From positions 1 through 29,033 of the IMG/VR virus record IMGVR_UViG_3300008114_000181: a stretch of 29,033 nt of DNA. One strand, written 5' to 3'. Positions 14,095-20,524 of this stretch are shown here, piece after piece. Made by a program: the position numbers and the translations under genes. Numbering within the stretch: position 1 is the stretch's first letter; every line of letters starts with the position of its first letter. The notes beneath the pieces are model-generated. The model worked only from the letters and a program-made list of their open reading frames with translations, was not told the origin of the DNA and did not search any database. Origin of the DNA: a virus.

Positions 14095-14099
14095 ATGTC

Positions 14100-14447
14100 A
14101 TGCTAGAGTCAGATATTCAAGAGGCAGTAGTCAAGTTCATTGATATTAACTATCCAGGCACCTTGTATTGTGCATCAGCTGGAGGGATGAGGACTAGCAT
14201 GAGACAAGCTATCAAGATGAAACGCACTGGCTATAAGAAAGGATTCCCTGACTTACAGATCATGCATCCCACAAAGCTACATCATGGCTTATTCATTGAG
14301 ATTAAGACAAGTAAGGGTCAAGCATCACCAGAGCAGAAAGCTTGGAGGGATGAGTTGAATAAGAGAGGATACAGAGCTGTGATATGCAAGGGCCTTGATG
14401 CTTGTATTCTCGAGATCATTACCTACATGAATGAGAGACTTGAATAA
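14100..14447 (+). CDS. VRR-NUC family nuclease
   Basis: A 115-aa single-domain protein with the PD-(D/E)xK layout of VRR-NUC enzymes: Glu3 in the first helix, a basic loop (RTSMRQAIKMKRTGYKKG), Asp51 in GFPDLQI, Glu67-x-Lys69 in FIEIKTSKG, and a Gln-containing helix (SPEQKAW). VRR-NUC proteins act on branched or duplex DNA, and phage versions are taken to be Holliday-junction or repair nucleases. It could resolve recombination or packaging intermediates. It is the first gene of the rightward block and overlaps the sigma-like gene by 17 bases. The start at 14100 fits a leaderless transcript. Confidence 0.9.
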   Translation: MLESDIQEAVVKFIDINYPGTLYCASAGGMRTSMRQAIKMKRTGYKKGFPDLQIMHPTKLHHGLFIEIKTSKGQASPEQKAWRDELNKRGYRAVICKGLDACILEIITYMNERLE

Positions 14448-14964
14448 TGCCATAGAACTGCACTACAAAGATTTCTTAGCACTGGCTAAGATTCTGTCTA
14501 GAGGCAAGAGCTTTGATCCCTATGACCTCCTCCATGATACCATTGCTAGACTCTATGAGAGAGAAGCTGATTTCATTGACGATATTATCAAGAGAGGCAA
14601 GTTCAAGGCATACATGGACTGCTCATTGAGGTTAGCAGCTAATAGCTCTACCAGTAGATTCTACTACACTCATCGCAAGTTCACCAATGACATGAGTGAG
14701 ATCACTGAGGATGCCTTACAGACAAAAGTTCCGGATATTGCAAGTTTTGTCAATAGGGAGAACATTGACATCATCATCAGTAGGCTCCCTGAATTTGAGA
14801 GCAAAGCACTGGAGCTGTATCTCATGGGCTTCAAGTACAAGGAGATCAGTGATGCCACAGATATACCTCTCACCTATGTGTTTAGGGCAGTCAATACAGC
14901 TAAGCAATTACTAATAGATCATATATGTTATTTACAACAGCACAGCAAAGAAAAGAAAGACTAG
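14431..14964 (+). CDS. RNA polymerase sigma-factor-like protein
   Basis: A 177-aa protein. Residues about 8-75 resemble sigma region 2 (HYKDFLALAKILSRGKSFDP, then YDLLHDTIARLYER). Residues about 115-170 resemble region 4 with a helix-turn-helix (FESKALELYLMGFKYKEISD, IPLTYVFRAVNTAK). This is the two-domain layout of ECF-type sigma factors; small sigma-like proteins are common in Bacteroidota phages. It would redirect host RNA polymerase to phage promoters, probably late ones. The Cys-rich protein downstream overlaps it by 40 bases and could be a partner. No promoter specificity can be read directly. Confidence 0.7.
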   Translation: MRDLNNAIELHYKDFLALAKILSRGKSFDPYDLLHDTIARLYEREADFIDDIIKRGKFKAYMDCSLRLAANSSTSRFYYTHRKFTNDMSEITEDALQTKVPDIASFVNRENIDIIISRLPEFESKALELYLMGFKYKEISDATDIPLTYVFRAVNTAKQLLIDHICYLQQHSKEKKD

Positions 14965-15425
14965 ACATCTGCATGGCATGTCCTGTCTATGTAGCGAAAA
15001 GCACCTCATGTGGTAAGTTCATGGACCTCTTTCAAGACCTGGTCACTATTGATGGTGTGACCTTCAAGCCATGTGGATGCCATCTTAGAGCAAAGGCATC
15101 ACTCAAACACTTTGATTGTCCAGCAGGGAAGTGGCCTACTATATTCAGCAAGAAACAACTGTCTATATTGAAAGACATAGCAGAGAGAGCTACTAAGCAG
15201 AAGTTCATAGTTAAGGAGGACAGAGATATGCTCAATCAAATCTTTCAGACTGAGGACCCCAACTTCCGAGGATTCTCCTGCAGTTCATGTGGAAGTCAGA
15301 TATTCAGTACACTAGATCAGCTTTTGCAAGATATGCATAATGGTACTGTAGTAGTCGATAACCCCCCAAGTAACCCCTCAGATATTCCTGCAAGGATCAA
15401 GAGGAGTAGAAAAAAGAAGGAGTGA
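14925..15425 (+). CDS. Cysteine-rich zinc-binding protein
   Basis: A 166-aa protein with two Cys clusters. The first is CMACPVY...SCGKFM, then KPCGCHLRAK and FDCPAG (about residues 16-67). The second is SCSSCG (about 118-123). Together they can bind zinc. The tail is basic (RIKRSRKKKE). The N-terminal pattern is frequent in Bacteroidota phage proteins of unknown role. It overlaps the sigma-like gene by 40 bases and ends the operon about 58 bases before a terminator. It may bind nucleic acid or modulate the sigma factor; both are inference. Confidence 0.7.
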   Translation: MLFTTAQQRKERLDICMACPVYVAKSTSCGKFMDLFQDLVTIDGVTFKPCGCHLRAKASLKHFDCPAGKWPTIFSKKQLSILKDIAERATKQKFIVKEDRDMLNQIFQTEDPNFRGFSCSSCGSQIFSTLDQLLQDMHNGTVVVDNPPSNPSDIPARIKRSRKKKE

Positions 15426-15482
15426 GATATACTAAGAGCAGCTATCTATCCTTTATAGTTTAAGTTTTTGATTTCTCAAGAG

Positions 15483-15505
15483 AGCTCACAACGGTGGGCT
15501 TTTTT
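15483..15505 (+). terminator. Rho-independent terminator ending the nuclease-sigma operon
   Basis: AGCTCAC (15483-15489) pairs with GTGGGCT (15494-15500), with one G-T pair, around an AACG tetraloop. A run of six T follows. It lies 58 bases after the stop at 15425 and separates the operon from the non-coding stretch that follows. Confidence 0.75.
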
Positions 15506-15550
15506 GTTTTATGACTTTTCAACAATATGACAGCTGTAACAAATTGATTC

Positions 15551-15558
15551 TATATTTG
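15551..15558 (+). promoter_or_regulatory. Promoter -7 element in the gene-free stretch (TATATTTG)
   Basis: TATATTTG matches the Bacteroidota -7 consensus. I see no good -33 TTTG at the expected distance. It lies just after the terminator and before the structured stretch, so transcription would start near 15564 and give a leader of about 425 bases, or a separate RNA, ahead of the gene at 15990. Confidence 0.4.
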
Positions 15559-15607
15559 TCACATGCATCACACACATAGGTTTTTAATTTTGGTTGAAAG
15601 TTTTGAA

Positions 15608-15906
15608 GTCCCCTTGAGTCTGGTGCATGGCTCTTGGGGACATTCTTTTGTTGGCGGTGCGAATACGCTAGGGCAGAGGAATTAGGCACTACTAGGGGAT
15701 GATAGCACAGTGCAGCGGTGGCATCAAGGAGAGAGCCGCAAGACTATCACAGAGGTCAGACACTCTGTTAAAGTAGACTCCAGACCATAGATCACTGATG
15801 ATACTATGGGACTTGAAAGCGAGGGACTCATTCGACAGATTGAGACTTAATGCTTGAGAGGTGAGTGACAACTGATGTCAAGTCAGTAGGATATTCTCAT
15901 GCTCTC
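15608..15906 (+). ncRNA. Candidate structured RNA in the 564-bp gene-free stretch
   Basis: No convincing gene exists between 15426 and 15989. The stretch can form several helices: GTCCCC/GGGGAC (15608-15613 with 15636-15641), GCACT/AGTGC (15686/15709), ACAGAG/CTCTGT (15749-15768), CCATAG/CTATGG (15785-15809), and a 10-bp stem with one bulge, GAGAGGTGAG (15856-15865) with CTCATGCTCTC (15896-15906), enclosing an ACTGA/TCAGT hairpin (15871-15887). Base composition is also less AT-rich than the leader after it. It could be a phage RNA or a long 5' regulatory leader. It matches no tRNA, hammerhead or intron core I can recognise. The short helices could arise by chance. Confidence 0.4.
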
Positions 15907-15925
15907 TTAGCTCAGGATCTATTCT

Positions 15926-15956
15926 CTAGATTAAGTATTAACTACTACTTATCTAG
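15926..15956 (+). repeat. Inverted repeat (11-bp stem, one bulge) before the gene at 15990
   Basis: CTAGATTAAGTA (15926-15937) pairs with TACTTATCTAG (15946-15956) with a single bulged T and an 8-base loop. TTAAGT within the left arm can pair instead with ACTTAA at 15963-15968, so two structures compete. It lies 33 bases before the ATG. It may be a protein operator or a leader hairpin controlling the small-terminase and tail operon. Confidence 0.5.
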
Positions 15957-15989
15957 TAATTAACTTAATAGATATACTAATAGATAGAT

Positions 15990-16346
15990 ATGATATTGAT
16001 ACCAGGACAAATTGAGTCAATTAAGTCAAGAAAAGACAAGACAACTGCTATAGTCTTGGGTAGTCAAGAGATGTCACCCTCAACAGCTGGTCAGCTTTTT
16101 GCTTTACAAAACAGCTTCGTCTATGTAGCTATAAAAGAGGAAAGTTTCATGCAGCAAGAGATTGAAGTCATGGAGGACCTAAAAGCTGATTTTGAGCTAG
16201 AAAAGAAAAGCAATGGTCAGAGACTAAGGAATGTACTCTATAAGCTATATGAGCAAGATAAAGAGGGATTTATTACCTTTACAAAGTACTATGATCATCA
16301 GATGGAAAGATTGATAAATCACTTTAAGAATAAATTGAATGACTAA
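15990..16346 (+). CDS. Conserved phage protein of unknown function
   Basis: A 118-aa protein that opens the small-terminase and tail block. An ATATACTAATAGATA leader precedes the ATG. The N-terminal half looks like a beta barrel or strand set (GQIESIKSRKDKTTAIVLGS) containing AGQLFALQNSFVYVAIKEE. The C-terminal half is helical (QRLRNVLYKLYEQDKEGF, YYDHQMERLINHFKNKL). The QRLRNVLYxLxxQxxEGF pattern is common in phages of several phyla, mostly annotated hypothetical. It has no catalytic motif. First position after the long leader suggests regulation. Confidence 0.7.
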   Translation: MILIPGQIESIKSRKDKTTAIVLGSQEMSPSTAGQLFALQNSFVYVAIKEESFMQQEIEVMEDLKADFELEKKSNGQRLRNVLYKLYEQDKEGFITFTKYYDHQMERLINHFKNKLND

Positions 16347-16515
16347 GTGTGGGTGTGATGTACCAAAAAAAGAGATACACCAGTGCAGTAAGTGTGCTGA
16401 GTATTTTTGTGGTAGGCATATCTACTATTATATTGATGAGGCTAACATATCTATAACTAGAAATTCTAAGCCTCACTGTGAACAATGCTATATTGAGAAG
16501 TATGGGAAAAGATAA
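16339..16515 (+). CDS. Small 58-aa zinc-finger-like protein
   Basis: A 58-aa protein missed by usual cutoffs. It has Cys/His pairs arranged as zinc ligands: C-G-C near the N-terminus, C-S-K-C, then FCGRH, then HCEQC. The spacing suggests one or two zinc sites of treble-clef or AN1/B-box-like type. It overlaps the gene before by 8 bases and the small terminase start by 14 bases. A small nucleic-acid- or protein-binding adaptor is plausible. Confidence 0.75.
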   Translation: MTKCGCDVPKKEIHQCSKCAEYFCGRHIYYYIDEANISITRNSKPHCEQCYIEKYGKR

Positions 16516-16930
16516 ATTTGAAAAGTCACTAGAGACAAGGCTTGACAAAACTAACAACAAAAAAGAGTTAATGATCCAATGTCTCAAGCAGTCAATGGGT
16601 ATAGTCTCTCAAGCTTGTGAGAAAGCTGATTTGAGTAGGACTACTCACTATGAATGGTACAAAGAGGACCCCGACTACGCTGCTCAAGTAGATGCTATCC
16701 AAGAGTCATGTATTGACTTTGCTGAGAGCAAGCTCATGGAACTCATCAATGGAGCCAAGCATGAGGTAGCAACAGCTAAGGGTGAAGTACTGACAGTCCA
16801 GGATGGACCTAACCCAACAGCTTGTATATTCTATCTCAAGACTAAAGGAAAGAAAAGAGGATATGTAGAGAAGTCTGAGCTGGAGGTAGGTGGCAATGGT
16901 ATCAATATCACAATAGACAGTCTTATATGA
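16502..16930 (+). CDS. terS: Terminase small subunit
   Basis: A 142-aa protein from ATG 16502; an in-frame start at 16478 lies further inside the previous gene. A helix-turn-helix-like region at about residues 30-55 (SMGIVSQACEKADLSRTTHY, then EWYKEDPDYAAQV) is followed by a helix (CIDFAESKLMELI) and the C-terminal FYLKTKGKKRGYVEKSEL block. This order is typical of small terminases that recognise the packaging site and stimulate the large subunit. Its stop overlaps the next start by ATGA. The large subunit is on the other strand about 8.4 kb away. Confidence 0.8.
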   Translation: MGKDKFEKSLETRLDKTNNKKELMIQCLKQSMGIVSQACEKADLSRTTHYEWYKEDPDYAAQVDAIQESCIDFAESKLMELINGAKHEVATAKGEVLTVQDGPNPTACIFYLKTKGKKRGYVEKSELEVGGNGINITIDSLI

Positions 16931-17511
16931 TTACACTGGGTAAGTACATAGACTTTAAGAATGCCGGAGAGAATGTATTCCTGCAAGCTCAAGTGGTGAC
17001 TGGATACACAAAGGATGAGCTGAGAGAGAAGTCAATGGATGATATATCTCCCTTAATCAATAAGTTCATTGAGGAATGCCAGGGCTACAATGAGAACAAG
17101 CTACAGAAGTACATCAAGATGGGTGGCAAGACAATGGGCTTTCATCCCAATCTAGAGGCTATGAGCTTTGGTGAATATCTTGACCTCAATGAGCTAGTGA
17201 GGTCTGACTTTACTAACAACTTACCAAAGATCATGAGTATCTTGTATAGGCCAGTAGTGAGTGAGTTCATGCATAACTATGAGATTGAGAAGTATGATAG
17301 TGCTGTCCACATCAAGAATGCTGACTTATTCAGAGATGTAGATATGGCCTATGTGAATGGTGCTATTGTTTTTTTTTGTCTGCTCAGGGAAGATTTGCTG
17401 AGCAGTTCCCTCAGATTATTAGATCAACAGATGCTGACACAGATGGAGGAGAGCCTGACTCTGATAGAGGAGGAGCTACACTCTCATCTCAATATGGGTG
17501 GTGGCATATAA
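16927..17511 (+). CDS. Tail assembly chaperone (short form, G-like)
   Basis: A 194-aa protein. Early MITLGKYIDF, a middle LPKIMSILYRPVVSEF segment and IEKYDSAVHIKNADLFRDVD resemble tail assembly chaperones of Bacteroidota phages. Such proteins bind the tape measure and help tail-tube polymerisation. Near residue 147 the gene runs through nine T (17369-17377), where ribosomes can slip back one base into the -1 frame and make a longer protein. In this frame translation continues for about 44 residues to the TAA-independent stop at 17509-17511. The family role is inferred from position, pattern and the frameshift. Confidence 0.75.
   Translation: MITLGKYIDFKNAGENVFLQAQVVTGYTKDELREKSMDDISPLINKFIEECQGYNENKLQKYIKMGGKTMGFHPNLEAMSFGEYLDLNELVRSDFTNNLPKIMSILYRPVVSEFMHNYEIEKYDSAVHIKNADLFRDVDMAYVNGAIVFFCLLREDLLSSSLRLLDQQMLTQMEESLTLIEEELHSHLNMGGGI
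17369..17377 (+). promoter_or_regulatory. Slippery nine-T run, probable -1 frameshift site
   Basis: In the zero frame the codons are GTT TTT TTT TGT. The T-TTT-TTT heptamer at 17370-17376 allows both tRNAs to slip back one base and re-pair perfectly. After slippage reading continues TTG TCT GCT CAG in the frame that stays open to 17639. This is the classic signature of tail chaperone frameshifting (lambda G/GT). Confidence 0.8.
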
Positions 17512-17639
17512 TTGAGGAGCTAACAGATAGAGACATCACTAAGTTCAACATGATCACTGACCTACCAGCTGCTCAAATCTTCGCTCACATCAGCTACATG
17601 AAGTCATATAACAATGTCAAATATCCCTTGAGCCTTTAA
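17376..17639 (+). CDS. Frameshift extension of the tail assembly chaperone (T-like)
   Basis: An 87-codon frame, -1 relative to the gene at 16927, with no ATG before its key region. The only initiator-like codon is the TTG at 17376, inside the slippery run. It reads LSAQGRFAEQFPQIIRSTDA..., then QYGWWHIIEELTDRDITKFN, then LPAAQIFAHISYMKS. The GW-HIIxxLxxxDITK pattern is typical of the second domain of these chaperones. Slippage at 17370-17376 would yield a fusion of about 237 aa made of 150 residues of the first frame plus 87 of this one. It is unlikely to be translated alone. Confidence 0.75.
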   Translation: MSAQGRFAEQFPQIIRSTDADTDGGEPDSDRGGATLSSQYGWWHIIEELTDRDITKFNMITDLPAAQIFAHISYMKSYNNVKYPLSL

Positions 17640-17652
17640 TATACTAATAGAT

Positions 17653-19005
17653 ATGAGTACAAGTACGACAACATACAATGTCATCATAAAAAGATTTGAG
17701 GACTTTGCCACTGCTCACCCTTTAATCAATCGTTTCACTTATGGCACGATCCAAGAGGGAGACATCGGCAAGTCATGTACCTATCCCTGGATGCATGTCG
17801 CTCCATCATCTACCAACTATGATGATGGTCAGAGAGGTATGTCCTTTGACATTCTCTTTGCTGACTTAGTCAGAGACAAAGATGATAAGCCCGAAAATGA
17901 GAAAGAGATCATCAGTGACTGCTCACAGCTATTTGAGGACTTGCTTGCCACCATTGAAAACAATACATTGTTTGGTGACAATGCACTATTGCAAAAGCCT
18001 ATCACTATCACTCCCTTCCTTAACTCGTTCACTAACAACTTGACTGGAGTAGAGGGTACTGTCACCATTGAGCTTGACTACACTTTTGACTTTTGCTCAG
18101 TTCCGGTAGACTTCAACTTGAACATTCCTACCAGTGGAGGGCAAGGTGGTGGAGTGCTGACCTTTGACGATAGCTTGAACTTATCAGGTACATCAGTCAC
18201 GCTTGACAATGATGTAGATACACCAGGCAATGACTACTACTATGGTACAGATGCAACTGGTACAAAGGGGTGGTATACACTTCCTACCGGAGGAGGTACA
18301 CCTAGCGGTCCAGCTGGAGGAGATCTAACTGGCACCTATCCTGATCCAACAGTACACCGAGTACATGGAGTAGACTTTCAATCAGGCACTCCATCAGATA
18401 ATGAAGTGTGGATATACAAAGGTAGTGCAGCTAAGTGGCAGCATCAGCATATTCACGCATCAGAGGTAACAAATGATAGTCAAGTGACTGGTACCAATGT
18501 AGATGATGCACTAGATCATTTGCATACTACCAAAGAGCCAACTATCACAGCTGGTACTACAAGTCAGTACTGGAGAGGTGATAAGAGCTGGCAGACACTC
18601 TATAATACGAGTATTCAAAGTAGCATAATAGGTACGACAATCACAGTGCAGGCATCACCCATCACACGCTATCACGCAATAGCAGGGGCGGTGACATCTT
18701 CTACAGTGGCATATCAAGTGCCTTTACCAATGGCTTGCACAATTAGTAACTTTCATTTCCGCACATATGGAACGCAACCTAACAACGGAAGTTTTGTTGC
18801 AACTATTCAAAAGAATGGGGTAGATACTGCCATCACAATAACAATAGCAGCAGGATCAGCAGCCAATACATTTCTTGATACAACCAATAGCGCGACATTT
18901 GCAGCTAATGATACTTGGCAATTAAAGGTTATTCAAAATGCAATAACAGGTGCTTCACCAACAGCTAGTTCACTCGGTACTTATTCATTTAAGATCACTA
19001 TGTAA
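17653..19005 (+). CDS. Tail-terminator-like domain fused to a tail fibre
   Basis: A 450-aa protein with two parts. Residues about 1-155 resemble a small tail terminator or completion protein (YNVIIKRFEDFATAHPLINR, then WMHVAPSSTNYDDG, then ITITPFLNSFTNNL). After a Gly-rich linker (GGQGGG, about residue 164) come repeat-like fibre segments (GGDLTGTYPDPTVHRVHGV, NEVWIYKGSAAKWQHQH, SQYWRGDKSWQTL). A C-terminal beta-rich domain follows from about residue 340 (PLPMACTISNFHF, ITITIAAGSAANTF). That last domain resembles the end of the next protein. ATG 17653 follows the ATATACTAATAGATA leader. It probably sits at the tail and carries a receptor-contact domain. Confidence 0.7.
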   Translation: MSTSTTTYNVIIKRFEDFATAHPLINRFTYGTIQEGDIGKSCTYPWMHVAPSSTNYDDGQRGMSFDILFADLVRDKDDKPENEKEIISDCSQLFEDLLATIENNTLFGDNALLQKPITITPFLNSFTNNLTGVEGTVTIELDYTFDFCSVPVDFNLNIPTSGGQGGGVLTFDDSLNLSGTSVTLDNDVDTPGNDYYYGTDATGTKGWYTLPTGGGTPSGPAGGDLTGTYPDPTVHRVHGVDFQSGTPSDNEVWIYKGSAAKWQHQHIHASEVTNDSQVTGTNVDDALDHLHTTKEPTITAGTTSQYWRGDKSWQTLYNTSIQSSIIGTTITVQASPITRYHAIAGAVTSSTVAYQVPLPMACTISNFHFRTYGTQPNNGSFVATIQKNGVDTAITITIAAGSAANTFLDTTNSATFAANDTWQLKVIQNAITGASPTASSLGTYSFKITM

Positions 19006-19724
19006 TGGCAAAGAAACTAGTATTTACAACTAACATACCTGGAGCTACTACTGACTATGCAGCAGCTGATGGTACATGGAAAACAATACCAGGTGGAGGA
19101 GGGGGAGGTAGTGGTACAGTCACATCAGTGGCTACAACTGCACCCATAACTGGAGGCACAATCACTACAAGTGGTACCATTGGCATCACTCAGGCAACTG
19201 GATCTACTGATGGATACTTATCATCCGCTAACTGGAACACATTCAATAACAAGCAAGATGCTATCACACTGACTACTACTGGAAGTGGTGGCTCAGCAAC
19301 TTTAGTGGGTAGCACTCTGAACATTCCTCAATATACTAGCTTGGCTGTTTTACAAGCTGTTTATGGAGGTACTACATTATCAACAGGTCAAATAGCTTAT
19401 GCTGCATTTGAAAATATAGGTGGCGTCCTTACCAATGAAAATACTCGCAGAGTGATTATGCCAGTAGCCTGCACAATGAGTAAATTCTACACCGTTTCAG
19501 GTAGTACTCAACCTGCAACTGGATCATTGACATTGACAATTAGAAAAAACATAGCAGATACTATTTTAGTTATTACTATTGCCGCAGGTAGTATTGCAGG
19601 GATTTATTCAAACACATCTAGTATAGTATCATTTGCGGCTGGCGATGCAATGGCTATCAAATTTGTCAATAATGCAACATCAACAAGTGCATCAATAATA
19701 TCAGTATCATCACTTTTATCTTAA
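19005..19724 (+). CDS. Second tail fibre / receptor-binding-type protein
   Basis: A 239-aa protein that starts at TAATG, overlapping the previous stop by one base. A short N-terminal domain ends in a glycine run (GGGGGGSGTVTSV, about residue 35), followed by repeats of fibre type (SVATTAPITGGTITTSGTIG, STDGYLSSANWNTFNNKQDA). The final 115 residues (RVIMPVACTMSKFYTVSGST, then ILVITIAAGSIAGI) mirror the C-terminal domain of the preceding protein, so the two share a duplicated domain. It probably takes part in host recognition. Confidence 0.65.
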   Translation: MAKKLVFTTNIPGATTDYAAADGTWKTIPGGGGGGSGTVTSVATTAPITGGTITTSGTIGITQATGSTDGYLSSANWNTFNNKQDAITLTTTGSGGSATLVGSTLNIPQYTSLAVLQAVYGGTTLSTGQIAYAAFENIGGVLTNENTRRVIMPVACTMSKFYTVSGSTQPATGSLTLTIRKNIADTILVITIAAGSIAGIYSNTSSIVSFAAGDAMAIKFVNNATSTSASIISVSSLLS

Positions 19725-19728
19725 TGAA

Positions 19729-19932
19729 ATGAATTATACACTTACTCAAAAGGATGGCGGTATCAATGAGCTGACCATACCAACAGATGGACAATGGGGA
19801 ACTATCTGCTTTGCATGGGAGGACTCTAACACTGAGTTCACCACAGCACTGGCAGCCAAAGGTATAGATGCCTTTATAGCTTTACTCATTGCAGATCCTA
19901 ACACTGCCTATACAATTTTCTGTGGAGCTTAA
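19729..19932 (+). CDS. Small tail-region protein, unknown function
   Basis: A 67-aa protein (MNYTLTQKDGGINELTIPTD...) 4 bases after the fibre gene, with a hydrophobic C-terminal helix (ALAAKGIDAFIALLIADP). The helix is probably too short and too polar at its ends for a membrane segment. A fibre chaperone or small virion component is possible given the position, but there is no diagnostic motif. Confidence 0.5.
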   Translation: MNYTLTQKDGGINELTIPTDGQWGTICFAWEDSNTEFTTALAAKGIDAFIALLIADPNTAYTIFCGA

Positions 19933-20521
19933 CAATCTCAAAGCACTGCTGCAAGAGTTCGTCACTGAGGTAGTACAAGAAGCTCAGAGGAATATTGGTG
20001 CCACTCAAAAGGTATCAAAGTTCAAGGTGAGCAAGACTATCTCAAAGAACTTCGTAGCTAGTGGTAAGCTCAGGGATGGACTAAGGGGGAAAGTCAATAA
20101 GGACATGACTCTCTCATTCTTTGTGGTGGGTGCAGCTAAGCAGTACGCAATGGCAATAGAGCATGGACAGAAAGGAACTAAGGGAATGCCCACTGATGAT
20201 CCATACTACATGCCATCCAAGAATGCGACAACTGCCAAGATGCCTCCCTCAAAAATGATATTCAAGTGGATGGAGAGAAAGAATATAAAGTTCCGGGATG
20301 AGAATGGTAAGTTCATCAGCAAGCCATCAAAGAGCAAGAGAGAGGGCATAGCATACGCAATAGCAAAAGCAATACAAGAGAGAGGTAGAGTAGGCTTGCA
20401 CTACTTTGAATATGCCTACTTAGATACACTCAAGGCAATGGGTCCTGATATACTTAATAGTGTAGGAAAGGACATTGAAGTAGAGCTACTCAATACTTTC
20501 AGACTAGTTAAAAAAGCATAA
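19922..20521 (+). CDS. HK97 gp10-like tail completion / minor tail protein
   Basis: A 199-aa protein from GTG 19922 (VELNNLKALLQEFVTEVV), overlapping the previous stop by 11 bases; an in-frame ATG at 19889 would add 11 residues of unlikely sequence. A motif FVASGKLRDGLRGKV (about residues 43-57), followed by a beta segment and AAKQYAMAIEHGQKG, resembles gp10-like head-tail or tail-completion proteins. The C-terminal half is basic and helical. It ends 3 bases before the next gene. A role in joining tail tube and head is inferred from the family. Confidence 0.6.
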   Translation: MELNNLKALLQEFVTEVVQEAQRNIGATQKVSKFKVSKTISKNFVASGKLRDGLRGKVNKDMTLSFFVVGAAKQYAMAIEHGQKGTKGMPTDDPYYMPSKNATTAKMPPSKMIFKWMERKNIKFRDENGKFISKPSKSKREGIAYAIAKAIQERGRVGLHYFEYAYLDTLKAMGPDILNSVGKDIEVELLNTFRLVKKA

Positions 20522-20524
20522 GCA

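Noticed and set aside
15650-15740. Possible tRNA (GTGCGAATACGC resembles a T-loop)
   Set aside because: No cloverleaf can be drawn: no acceptor stem at the right distance, no anticodon arm, no CCA or proper T-arm stem.
15699-15776. 25-codon ORF inside the gene-free stretch
   Set aside because: Short, no leader of the A-rich type, composition unlike neighbouring genes.
15791-15825. Hammerhead-ribozyme-like CTGATGA ... GAAA
   Set aside because: The 13 bases between the two boxes cannot form stem II, and the CTGATGA is partly in the loop of a CCATAG/CTATGG hairpin. Core not satisfied.
15700-15850. Group I intron core (AAGACTATCAC resembles an R element)
   Set aside because: No matching S element or P3-P8 pairing, and no flanking split gene.
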